NCBI GenBank assembly: GCA_001830475.1
Contig: MIAC01000235.1
Location: forward strand, 1,236-6,367
Length of the DNA stretch: 5,132 nucleotides
Origin: Rhodospirillales bacterium RIFCSPLOWO2_12_FULL_67_15
GTDB taxonomy: Bacteria; Pseudomonadota; Alphaproteobacteria; Rhodospirillales; 2-12-FULL-67-15
Direction of reading: 5' to 3'
The position numbers and the translations under genes are program-made. Positions 1-5,132 of the stretch are shown piece after piece. The notes beneath the pieces were generated by a model, which saw only the letters and a list, made by a program, of their open reading frames with translations, did no database searches and was not told the DNA's origin. The stretch's first letter is position 1; the number at the start of each line of letters is the position of its first letter.

Positions 1-1257
1 GGTATCGGGGTTGACCGCTTCGGCGCCGTTGAAGGCCGCGCGCCAGCAGGACAAATCGAGGGCGGCGATCTCGCGCTCGTCGATCCTTTTCAGGCACATC
101 TCGTAGGCGAAGTTGGGCGCGGCCGAAATAGTTCCCCGGAAGCGGTGGATGGCGCGCAGCCACCGCTCGGGCCGGGCGATGAACGCCATCGGCGGCATGA
201 CCACCAGCGGGATCGCGTAATAGAGGCTGCCGAACAACGCCCCGATCAGGCCCATGTCGTGGTAGAGCGGCAGCCAGCTCACGAACACGTCGGCCGACGT
301 CGCCCGCACCGTCTCGCCCATGGCGCGGATGTTGGCGAGGAGATTGGCGTGCGTCAGCACCACCCCCTTGGGATTGCCGGTCGAACCCGAGGTGTATTGG
401 AGGAACGCGGTTTCATCGCCGCCGCGGGCAACGGGAGCGAAGACTTCGCCCCGCTCGGTCAACTCCGCGACCGTGGTCACCTCGCGCAAAGTCGGCACCC
501 GGGCGCCGAGCAGCTGGGCGAAGGGTTTCACTTCGGCAACGGTGATCAGAACGCCGGCCTGGCAGTTGGCGACCACGCCCGCGTAGCGGCGGAGATGTTC
601 TTCGGCTTGCGTCAGCCGCGCCGGCGGATAAAGCGGCGCCGGCACCGCGCCCGCCAGGAGGACGCCGAAGAACGAGATGAAATAGTCCCGCCCGGTCGGC
701 AGCATGAGCGCGACCGATTCGTCGGGCTTCACGTCGCGCGCGCGCAAGGCGGCGGCGATCCGCTCGGATTCCGTTGCAAGATCGCGATAGGTGATGACCT
801 CGCCGTCGCCTTCGTCGGCGTAGAGGCGGATGTGGGGCCGGTCGGGATGCGCGCGCGCGTGCCAGCGCAGCGCCTCGATCAGGGTGCGGGCGGAAGTGGG
901 GAGTTCCCCGGTTTCGGCCAAAGCGATCGCGCTCACTTCGGGCGGCGTCCAGCCCTTGCCGCGCGCTTCCGCCGCCAGCACCGCGCGCAGGATGTCGCGC
1001 GGCGTTTCCGCCGCCGCCATCGCTTCCTCGGCGAGCGTGACGTCGAAGGCCTGCTCGACCCGGGCCATCAACTCGACCCTTCCCAGGCTGTCGAGGCCGA
1101 GGTCCTTGTCGAGGCGGCTGTCGAGAGCGACCTGCAAATCGGCGGCGCGGGCGGGATTGACCTCGGCGATGAGCGCGCGGGTAGCCGCGAGCAGGCGTTC
1201 GGCCGTCTCGACCGCCCGGCGTTGGCTCTGCTCGCCCGTGTTCGCGTCCGCAGCCAT
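1..1257 (-). CDS. ACP-fused fatty acyl-AMP ligase (FAAL-like), 5' part only
   Basis: This is the N-terminal 419 residues of a minus-strand gene; the 3' end lies beyond position 1. Residues about 20-95 form an acyl carrier protein domain with the phosphopantetheine motif GLDSLGRVEL (Ser57). Residues about 125-419 are the start of an ANL-superfamily adenylation domain: P-loop YTSGSTGNPKG at 288-298, LYHDMG at 331-336, and APNFAYEMC around 380-388, a block I associate with fatty acyl-AMP ligases rather than CoA ligases. Such enzymes activate a fatty acid with ATP and pass it to a carrier protein, here presumably the fused ACP. The start is the ATG at 1257-1255; the G-rich run just upstream is a weak ribosome site and an in-frame TTG at 1290 cannot be excluded. 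What follows the adenylation domain is unseen; an acyltransferase or other partner domain is possible. Family is clear; substrate and FAAL-versus-CoA-ligase activity are inferred. Confidence 0.88.
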   Translation of the reverse strand, partial: MAADANTGEQSQRRAVETAERLLAATRALIAEVNPARAADLQVALDSRLDKDLGLDSLGRVELMARVEQAFDVTLAEEAMAAAETPRDILRAVLAAEARGKGWTPPEVSAIALAETGELPTSARTLIEALRWHARAHPDRPHIRLYADEGDGEVITYRDLATESERIAAALRARDVKPDESVALMLPTGRDYFISFFGVLLAGAVPAPLYPPARLTQAEEHLRRYAGVVANCQAGVLITVAEVKPFAQLLGARVPTLREVTTVAELTERGEVFAPVARGGDETAFLQYTSGSTGNPKGVVLTHANLLANIRAMGETVRATSADVFVSWLPLYHDMGLIGALFGSLYYAIPLVVMPPMAFIARPERWLRAIHRFRGTISAAPNFAYEMCLKRIDEREIAALDLSCWRAAFNGAEAVNPDT

Positions 1258-1289
1258 CAGCCCCGCCCCGTTCTTCGTCGCGCGCCTCA

Positions 1290-1319
1290 AGAATACCCGG
1301 AAACAGGACGGCGGGCGAA
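1290..1319 (-). promoter_or_regulatory. weak candidate promoter for the acyl-AMP ligase gene
   Basis: Read on the minus strand, TTCGCC (1319-1314) and TATTCT (1295-1290) are separated by 18 nt and would start a transcript roughly 25 nt ahead of the ATG at 1257. The -10 is a fair match and the -35 a poor one. The rest of the gap from 1258 to 1430 shows no open reading frame I would call a gene, only small G+C hairpins such as GCCCC/GGGGC at 1403-1418. Confidence 0.22.
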
Positions 1320-1430
1320 CCGCGCGGCAGTATCCTATTGGTTTTGGGGGCCGGGGCTCACGTCAGCTGGCACCGCCTCATGCGGCGACCTTTGTTGTCC
1401 TCGCCCCTGTCCTGGGGCCTCGGTATCCCC

Positions 1431-1459
1431 TTGCCTTGTGATGTAAGCCGTTATATATT
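1431..1459 (+). promoter_or_regulatory. sigma70-type promoter of the toxin-antitoxin operon
   Basis: TTGCCT (1431-1436) and TATATT (1454-1459) are spaced by exactly 17 nt, close to the housekeeping sigma factor consensus. This places the transcript start near 1466, giving a leader of roughly 45 nt before the antitoxin ATG at 1510. The -10 lies between the two arms of the inverted repeat at 1443-1467, so a protein bound there would block RNA polymerase. Confidence 0.65.
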
Positions 1460-1467
1460 TGGCTTAC
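1443..1467. promoter_or_regulatory. inverted repeat, likely autoregulatory operator of the toxin-antitoxin operon
   Basis: GTAAGCC (1443-1449) and GGCTTAC (1461-1467) are perfect 7-bp inverted arms separated by an 11-nt AT-rich spacer that contains the -10 hexamer. Antitoxins with an AbrB/MazE fold commonly bind such palindromes as dimers and repress their own operon, more strongly with the toxin bound. The position makes that the natural reading here; binding itself is inferred. Confidence 0.6.
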
Positions 1468-1496
1468 CTTACTATGTTATCATACTTTTCCCACAT

Positions 1497-1502
1497 GGAG
1501 GA
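1497..1502 (+). promoter_or_regulatory. Shine-Dalgarno site that sets the antitoxin start
   Basis: GGAGGA is a near-perfect anti-16S match, 7 nt ahead of the ATG at 1510. It selects that ATG over the in-frame ATGs at 1474 and 1495 and the TTG at 1459. The TTG overlaps the promoter -10 and lies upstream of the predicted transcript start; the ATG at 1495 overlaps the Shine-Dalgarno sequence itself. Confidence 0.75.
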
Positions 1503-1509
1503 CTATCCG

Positions 1510-1740
1510 ATGGATAGCTACATGACTGTCAAGGGACAGATCGTCATTCCCTCAAAAATCCGGAGGAAGTTTGGAATCAGGGAAGGAACACGCGTACAAG
1601 TTGACATGGATGAGCGGGCGCATCGGATCATTCTTACGCCCGTTACGCGCGATTACATCCAGAAACTGCGCGGGAAATACAAAGGTAAGGGACTGCTGAC
1701 AGCGCTGGCGACGGAGAAAAAACGTGAAAGGGAGCGCTGA
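1510..1740 (+). CDS. vapB: AbrB/MazE-fold antitoxin (VapB-type)
   Basis: A 76-residue protein. Residues 5-48 match the swapped-hairpin AbrB/MazE/SpoVT DNA-binding domain: MTVKGQIVIPSKIRRKFGI followed by a glycine turn and the strand VQVDMDE. The charged tail (about 50-76, LRGKYKGKGLL then a basic/acidic end KKRERER) is the part that in this family wraps around and inhibits the toxin. Its stop codon overlaps the toxin start by one base (TGATG), so the two are translationally coupled. It probably represses its own promoter through the inverted repeat upstream. Hand counting gives about 50% G+C for 1501-1620 against about 65% for 3901-4020 in serA, consistent with acquisition by transfer. The fold assignment is firm; the name VapB follows from the PIN-domain partner. 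Confidence 0.88.
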   Translation: MDSYMTVKGQIVIPSKIRRKFGIREGTRVQVDMDERAHRIILTPVTRDYIQKLRGKYKGKGLLTALATEKKRERER

Positions 1741-2150
1741 TGCCGCGCAAACCCAAGGCCCTGGTGTTCGATTCGTGGGCGGTATTGGCGTATCTAGGGG
1801 ACGAAGCTTCCGGTCAAGAAGTCGCGGACCTGATCGCCGGCGCCCATGAAGACCGCATCCCCATGTACATGACCAGCGTGAATGCGGGAGAGGTCTGGTA
1901 CATCATCGCTCGGGAAGCGTCGGAGACGGAGGCCGATAGGGCGGTGGACGATCTGATACGCCTCGGCATCGAATTGATCGATGCGGACTGGCCGCTCGCT
2001 CGAATCGCGGGATCGTTCAAAGCGCGCAACAAGATGTCCTACGCCGACTGCTTCGCGGCGGCGCTCGCCAAGGTCCGCAAATCCGACCTTGTCACCGGAG
2101 ACAAGGAATTCAAGCAAATCGAGGCGGAGATAAGTATTCGCTGGCTCTAA
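1740..2150 (+). CDS. vapC: VapC-type PIN-domain ribonuclease toxin
   Basis: A 136-residue protein, the usual size for VapC. The PIN-domain acidic residues are all present in order: Asp11 in VFDSWA, Glu51 in NAGEVWY, Asp103 in SYADCFAAALA, and Asp121 in TGDKEFK. These coordinate the metal ions used for RNA cleavage, so the toxin looks catalytically intact. VapC toxins arrest growth by cutting specific RNAs, often initiator tRNA or rRNA; the target cannot be read from the sequence. The ATG at 1740 overlaps the antitoxin stop, with GGGAG (1730-1734) as a reasonable ribosome site. The stop at 2150 lies 5 nt before the serC promoter -35, and I see no terminator between, so read-through into serC is possible. 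Confidence 0.92.
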   Translation: MPRKPKALVFDSWAVLAYLGDEASGQEVADLIAGAHEDRIPMYMTSVNAGEVWYIIAREASETEADRAVDDLIRLGIELIDADWPLARIAGSFKARNKMSYADCFAAALAKVRKSDLVTGDKEFKQIEAEISIRWL

Positions 2151-2155
2151 TTGCA

Positions 2156-2184
2156 TTGACCCCCGCCCGCCGAACGCCTATAAG
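2156..2184 (+). promoter_or_regulatory. promoter of the serC-serA operon
   Basis: TTGACC (2156-2161) and TATAAG (2179-2184) are separated by 17 nt, a strong sigma70-type promoter. The predicted transcript start is near 2190, which coincides with the first base-paired position of the structured leader (2191). This gives the serine genes a transcript independent of the toxin-antitoxin operon just upstream. Confidence 0.72.
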
Positions 2185-2190
2185 CGCCGC

Positions 2191-2234
2191 GGGCCACGAC
2201 CTCCCAACGGGTCGCGCCCTTCTGAGAGGAAGGG
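2191..2234 (+). promoter_or_regulatory. structured 5' leader of serC (serC-motif-like) with competing hairpins
   Basis: Hairpin 1 pairs GGGC (2191-2194) with GCCC (2216-2219) and CGACC (2197-2201) with GGTCG (2210-2214). Hairpin 2 pairs CCCTTC (2217-2222) with GAAGGG (2229-2234) around a 6-nt loop. They share 2217-2219, so they cannot both form fully. Hairpin 2 covers part of the purine-rich ribosome site (2226-2234) ahead of the ATG at 2238. A cis-acting 'serC motif' RNA has been described ahead of serC operons in alphaproteobacteria; I recognise the context and general layout but cannot align to its consensus here. Control of translation by metabolite, protein or transcript start is inference. 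Confidence 0.6.
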
Positions 2235-2237
2235 ACT

Positions 2238-3503
2238 ATGACGAAAATCACTCCGCAGCCGGGCGCGCGTCCGGCGAAAACACCTCCCAAGCCGGGACTC
2301 CGCCCGGCCAACCCCAACTTCGCATCCGGTCCCTGCGCCAAGCGCCCCGGCTGGTCGCCCGCGGCGCTCGCGGGCGCGCTCACCGGCCGCTCGCACCGCT
2401 CCAAGCCGGGCAAGGCCCGCATCAAAGACGTGCTCCAGCGCACCCGCGCCCTTCTCGGCGTGCCGGCGGCGCACCGCATCGCCATCGTCCCGGCCTCCGA
2501 CACCGGCGCGGTCGAAATGGCGTTGTGGTCGCTGTTGGGCGCGCGCGGCGTCGACGTGCTCGCTTGGGAAAGCTTCGGTTTCGGCTGGGTCACCGACGTC
2601 GTCAAGCAACTTAAGATCGTAGACGTGCGCGTGCTCGAGGCGCCCTACGGCGAGCTTCCCGATCTTGCCCGGGTCGATTTCGCCCGCGACGTGGTCTTCA
2701 CCTGGAACGGCACCACCTCGGGCGTGCGCGTCCCCGACGGCGACTGGATCGCGGCCGCGCGCCCCGATAGGGGCGCATCATCTGATGCGCGCGGGGATTC
2801 GCCCGCGCGCCAGGGGCTCACCATCTGCGACGCGACCTCGGCGGCGTTCGCCTACGAGCTGCCGTGGGACAAGCTCGACGTCGCCACCTACTCCTGGCAG
2901 AAGGTGCTGGGCGGCGAGGCGCAGCACGGAATATTGATCCTGAGCCCGCGCGCCGTCGCCCGGCTCGAAAGCCACACGCCGCCCTGGCCGCTGCCCAAGA
3001 TCTTCCGCCTGACCAAAGGGGGCAAGCTGATCGAGGGCGTGTTCGAGGGCGAAACCATCAACACGCCGTCCATGCTCTGCGTCGAGGACGCGCTCGACGG
3101 CCTCAAGTGGGCGGAACGGGCCGGCGGGCTCGAGGGCTTGATCGCGCGCTCGATGCGCAACGCGGCCGCGATCGAGGGCTGGGTCGCGCGCACGCCGTGG
3201 ATCGAGAATCTCGCGCGCGCGCCGAAGACCCGCTCGCGCACCTCCGTCTGTCTCGTCTTTACCGATCCCCTCGTCGCCGGCCTCGCGCCCGAGGCGCGCG
3301 TCGCCTTCGCGCGAAAAGTTTCCTCGCTTCTTGAGCAGGAGGGCGCCGGGTACGACATCGCGCACCATCGCGACGCCCCGGCGGGCTTGCGGCTCTGGGC
3401 CGGGGCGACGGTCGAGACCGCCGACCTCGAAGCCCTGTTCCCGTGGATCGAATGGGCTTTCGCCGTGGCGAAGTCGGAGCTTGGCACGGAAGCCAGGCCA
3501 TGA
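2238..3503 (+). CDS. serC: phosphoserine aminotransferase
   Basis: SerC converts 3-phosphohydroxypyruvate and glutamate to 3-phosphoserine and 2-oxoglutarate, using pyridoxal phosphate; it is the second step of serine synthesis and acts in the cytoplasm. The 421 residues belong to the subfamily typical of alphaproteobacteria: [14 protein letters not shown] (27-40), [17 protein letters not shown] (85-101), NGTTSGVRV (157-165), CDATSAAFA (197-205; Asp198 expected at the cofactor ring nitrogen), and [10 protein letters not shown] (218-227) with Lys222 as the cofactor lysine. The C-terminal [15 protein letters not shown] region (371-385) is also intact. Two oddities lengthen it beyond the ~390 residues I expect: a Pro/Lys-rich N-terminal stretch with an imperfect 11-residue repeat (6-16 and 17-27), and an insert at about 174-190 encoded by palindromic DNA. 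The start follows the leader's ribosome site. The stop overlaps serA by 4 nt (ATGA). Confidence 0.95.
   Translation: MTKITPQPGARPAKTPPKPGLRPANPNFASGPCAKRPGWSPAALAGALTGRSHRSKPGKARIKDVLQRTRALLGVPAAHRIAIVPASDTGAVEMALWSLLGARGVDVLAWESFGFGWVTDVVKQLKIVDVRVLEAPYGELPDLARVDFARDVVFTWNGTTSGVRVPDGDWIAAARPDRGASSDARGDSPARQGLTICDATSAAFAYELPWDKLDVATYSWQKVLGGEAQHGILILSPRAVARLESHTPPWPLPKIFRLTKGGKLIEGVFEGETINTPSMLCVEDALDGLKWAERAGGLEGLIARSMRNAAAIEGWVARTPWIENLARAPKTRSRTSVCLVFTDPLVAGLAPEARVAFARKVSSLLEQEGAGYDIAHHRDAPAGLRLWAGATVETADLEALFPWIEWAFAVAKSELGTEARP
2757..2810. repeat. triple-palindrome element inserted in frame within serC
   Basis: Three perfect inverted repeats abut or overlap here: GCGCCCC/GGGGCGC around a GATA loop (2759-2776), GCGCATCA/TGATGCGC around TC (2773-2790), and GCGCGCGGG/CCCGCGCGC around a 6-nt loop (2787-2810). 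The stretch is translated as residues 174-191, a hydrophilic Arg/Asp/Ser/Gly-rich segment sitting between WIAA and [11 protein letters not shown]. From memory of the family those blocks are almost contiguous in homologues, so the element looks like an in-frame insertion that keeps the gene open. It resembles in principle the palindromic elements found inside rickettsial genes, though I do not recognise the sequence. No target duplication is evident. Confidence 0.6.
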
Positions 3504-5080
3504 CCAAACCCAGGGTCTTGATCGCCGACGCGATGAGCCCGCTCGCGGCCGAAACCTTCCGCGCCCGCGGCGTTCAAGTGGACGTGAAAACCGGCCTTGC
3601 GCCCGACGAATTGGTGGCGATCCTCAAGGACTACGACGGGCTCGCGGTGCGCTCGGCGACCAAGGTCAAGGCGGCGACGCTGGCGAACGCCGCGCGCCTC
3701 AAGGTCATCGGCCGGGCCGGGATCGGCGTCGACAACATCGACGTCGCCGCCGCGACGACGCGCGGCATCGTGGTGATGAACACGCCTTACGGCAACTCCA
3801 TCACCACCGCCGAGCACGCGCTCGCCCTGATGATGGCGCTCGCCCGCCAGATCCCCGAGGCCAACGCCTCGACCCGCGCCGGCAAATGGGAAAAGAACGC
3901 CTTCATGGGCGTCGAGCTGATGGGCAAGACGCTCGGCATCGTCGGCTGCGGCAACATCGGCTCGGTGGTCGCCGACCGGGCGCAGGGGCTGAAGATGAAG
4001 GTGATCGCCTACGATCCCTTCCTCTCGCCGGACCGCGCCGCCGATCTCGGGGTCGAGAAGGTCGAGTTCGACGATCTGCTCGCGCACGCCGATTTCATCA
4101 GCCTGCACACGCCCCTTACCGACGCGACCCGCAACATCCTCAACGCCAAGTCGCTCGCCAAGACCAAGAAGGGCGTGCGCATCGTCAACTGCGCCCGCGG
4201 CGGCCTGATCGTCGAGGCGGACCTGAAGGCGGCGATCGAGAGCGGCCAGGTCGCGGGCGCGGCGCTCGACGTATTCGCCGAGGAACCGGCGCGCGCCAAT
4301 CCGCTCTTCGGCGTGCCGGGCGTGGTGGTGACGCCGCACCTCGGCGCCGCGACCGCCGAGGCGCAGGAGAAAGTGGCGCTCCAGGTCGCCGAGCAGATGG
4401 CGGATTTCCTTTTGACCGGGGCGGTCGCGAACGCGGTCAACATGCCCGCCATGACCGCCGAGGAGGCGCCCAAGCTCCGGCCCTACATGAAGCTCGCCGA
4501 ACAAATGGGGAGCTTCGCCGGCCAGGCGACCGAGACGGCGATCAAGGCCGTGACCGTCGAGTACGAGGGTCTCGTCGCCGGCCTCAACACCAAGCCGCTG
4601 ACGGCGGTGGTGCTGAAGGGGCTTTTGTCGCCGCAGTTGGAAACGGTCAACATGGTCAGCGCGCCGGCGATCGCGCGCGAACGCGGCCTCGACGTGCGCG
4701 AGGTGCGCCACGAGCGGGCCGGCGCCTACCAGACCCTGATCCGGCTGACCATCGTCAGCGAGACGCAGACGCGCGCCATCGCCGGCACGCTGTTCAACGA
4801 CGAACCTCGCATCGTCGACATCAAGGGCATTCCGATCGACGCCCGGCTCGGGCCGCACATGATCTACGTCACCAACCGCGACAAGCCGGGCTTCATCGGC
4901 GCGCTCGGCACGCTGCTTGGCAACGCCAATATCAACATCGCGACCTTCAGCCTGGGACGCGAAAAGCCGGGCGGGGACGCGATCACCCTGATCGAAGTCG
5001 ATCATCCCATCGACGAGGGCATGGTGGCGCGGATCCGCGCGCTGCCCCAGGTCATGCGCTGCAAGCCGATGCGGTTTTGA
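3500..5080 (+). CDS. serA: D-3-phosphoglycerate dehydrogenase, long ACT-domain form
   Basis: SerA oxidises 3-phosphoglycerate to 3-phosphohydroxypyruvate with NAD+, the committing step of serine synthesis. At 526 residues it has the full long-form layout. The substrate/catalytic domain is split (about 1-100 and 285-315) around a Rossmann NAD domain with GCGNIG (149-154) and Asp172 as the probable ribose-binding acid. An intervening ASB-type domain spans about 320-450, and a C-terminal ACT domain about 454-526. The catalytic set is present: Arg233 in NCARGG, Glu262 in FAEEP, and His280 in TPHLGAAT. The ACT domain usually mediates serine feedback or allosteric control, which is plausible but unproven here. 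The start at 3500 overlaps the serC stop (ATGA), with GGAAG (3488-3492) 7 nt upstream; the in-frame ATG at 3443 lies within serC and would add 19 residues unlike the family. Confidence 0.97.
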   Translation: MTKPRVLIADAMSPLAAETFRARGVQVDVKTGLAPDELVAILKDYDGLAVRSATKVKAATLANAARLKVIGRAGIGVDNIDVAAATTRGIVVMNTPYGNSITTAEHALALMMALARQIPEANASTRAGKWEKNAFMGVELMGKTLGIVGCGNIGSVVADRAQGLKMKVIAYDPFLSPDRAADLGVEKVEFDDLLAHADFISLHTPLTDATRNILNAKSLAKTKKGVRIVNCARGGLIVEADLKAAIESGQVAGAALDVFAEEPARANPLFGVPGVVVTPHLGAATAEAQEKVALQVAEQMADFLLTGAVANAVNMPAMTAEEAPKLRPYMKLAEQMGSFAGQATETAIKAVTVEYEGLVAGLNTKPLTAVVLKGLLSPQLETVNMVSAPAIARERGLDVREVRHERAGAYQTLIRLTIVSETQTRAIAGTLFNDEPRIVDIKGIPIDARLGPHMIYVTNRDKPGFIGALGTLLGNANINIATFSLGREKPGGDAITLIEVDHPIDEGMVARIRALPQVMRCKPMRF

Positions 5081-5082
5081 AA

Positions 5083-5132
5083 ATGTCACCCCCGCGAAAG
5101 CGGGGGGCCATGCTTTTGAAAAAGCTGGATTC
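5083..5132. repeat. palindromic intergenic repeat element, cut off by the window edge
   Basis: After serA come two nested hairpins: CCCCCGC/GCGGGGG with a GAAA loop (5089-5106), then CCA-t-GCTTTT-ga-AAAAGC-TGG (5108-5128), followed by GGATTC, where a second G+C arm would be expected. This layout matches a dispersed repeat family that I recall from alphaproteobacterial intergenic regions, in which a second hairpin mirrors the first ahead of a TGAC end. Only the left part is visible, so membership is inferred from form. Confidence 0.55.
5089..5106 (+). terminator. hairpin after serA, possible transcript end
   Basis: A perfect 7-bp G+C stem with a GNRA-type GAAA tetraloop begins 8 nt after the serA stop codon. 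It is stable enough to pause polymerase or protect the mRNA 3' end. No clean U tract follows (only TTTT at 5114-5117), so intrinsic termination is uncertain. Confidence 0.4.

Noticed and set aside
1403..1418. GCCCC/GGGGC hairpin in the gap before the toxin-antitoxin promoter as a terminator
   Set aside because: It is only 5 bp with no T tract on either strand, and no gene ends there.
145..1446. Long plus-strand open frame opposite the acyl-ligase gene
   Set aside because: Its product is Arg/His/Gly-rich with no recognisable motifs, whereas the minus strand encodes clear ACP and adenylation motifs. It is an antisense shadow caused by high G+C.
2784..2804. RGDSP tripeptide-type adhesion motif in the SerC insert
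   Set aside because: SerC is cytoplasmic and the residues fall out of palindromic DNA; integrin-like binding has no support.
2789..2808. Possible relation between the serC palindromes and the repeat after serA (both contain GGATTC)
   Set aside because: The shared sequence is short and the arms differ; nothing else aligns by eye.
3443..3499. Earlier in-frame ATG for serA
   Set aside because: It would add 19 residues unlike the family, lies deep within serC, and lacks a good ribosome site; the ATGA overlap at 3500 is the expected coupling.
2888..5089. 733-residue minus-strand open frame antisense to serA and the 3' part of serC
   Set aside because: The composition is typical of antisense GC-rich frames (His/Arg/Asp/Gly/Val repeats), it has no domain, and it lies wholly over two well-supported genes.

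Overview
The window looks like a chromosomal segment of a GC-rich alphaproteobacterium, possibly from the Rhodospirillales. This rests on strong G/C bias at third codon positions, the alphaproteobacterial/archaeal-like form of phosphoserine aminotransferase, the coupled serC-serA operon with a structured leader, and a palindromic intergenic repeat of a kind I recall from such genomes. The taxonomic call is inference; there is no rRNA or other marker gene here.

Layout: (1) Positions 1-1257, minus strand, hold the N-terminal 419 residues of a large enzyme. An acyl carrier protein domain is fused ahead of a fatty acyl-AMP ligase-type adenylation domain, and the gene runs off the left edge. (2) Positions 1258-1430 are a non-coding gap carrying outward-facing control signals. 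(3) Positions 1431-2150, plus strand, hold a compact type II toxin-antitoxin operon: a sigma70-type promoter whose -10 lies inside an inverted repeat, an AbrB/MazE-fold antitoxin, and a PIN-domain VapC-type toxin that shares one base with the antitoxin gene. The antitoxin stretch is visibly AT-richer than its surroundings, as expected of a mobile module. (4) Positions 2156-5080, plus strand, hold the serC-serA operon. It has its own promoter just after the toxin stop codon, a leader with two mutually exclusive hairpins (the second covering part of the ribosome binding site), serC, and serA overlapping serC by 4 nt. (5) Positions 5083-5132 carry the start of a palindromic repeat whose first hairpin follows the serA stop codon; the window cuts it off.

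SerA (3-phosphoglycerate dehydrogenase) and SerC (phosphoserine aminotransferase) are the first two steps of serine synthesis from 3-phosphoglycerate. The phosphatase SerB is not in the window. The toxin-antitoxin pair appears to be an independent insertion between the acyl-activating gene and the serine operon.

The most unusual items are a run of three contiguous perfect palindromes inside serC, translated in frame as an extra ~17 residues that the family normally lacks, and the serC leader with its two competing hairpins. I found no convincing wholly new multi-gene system.
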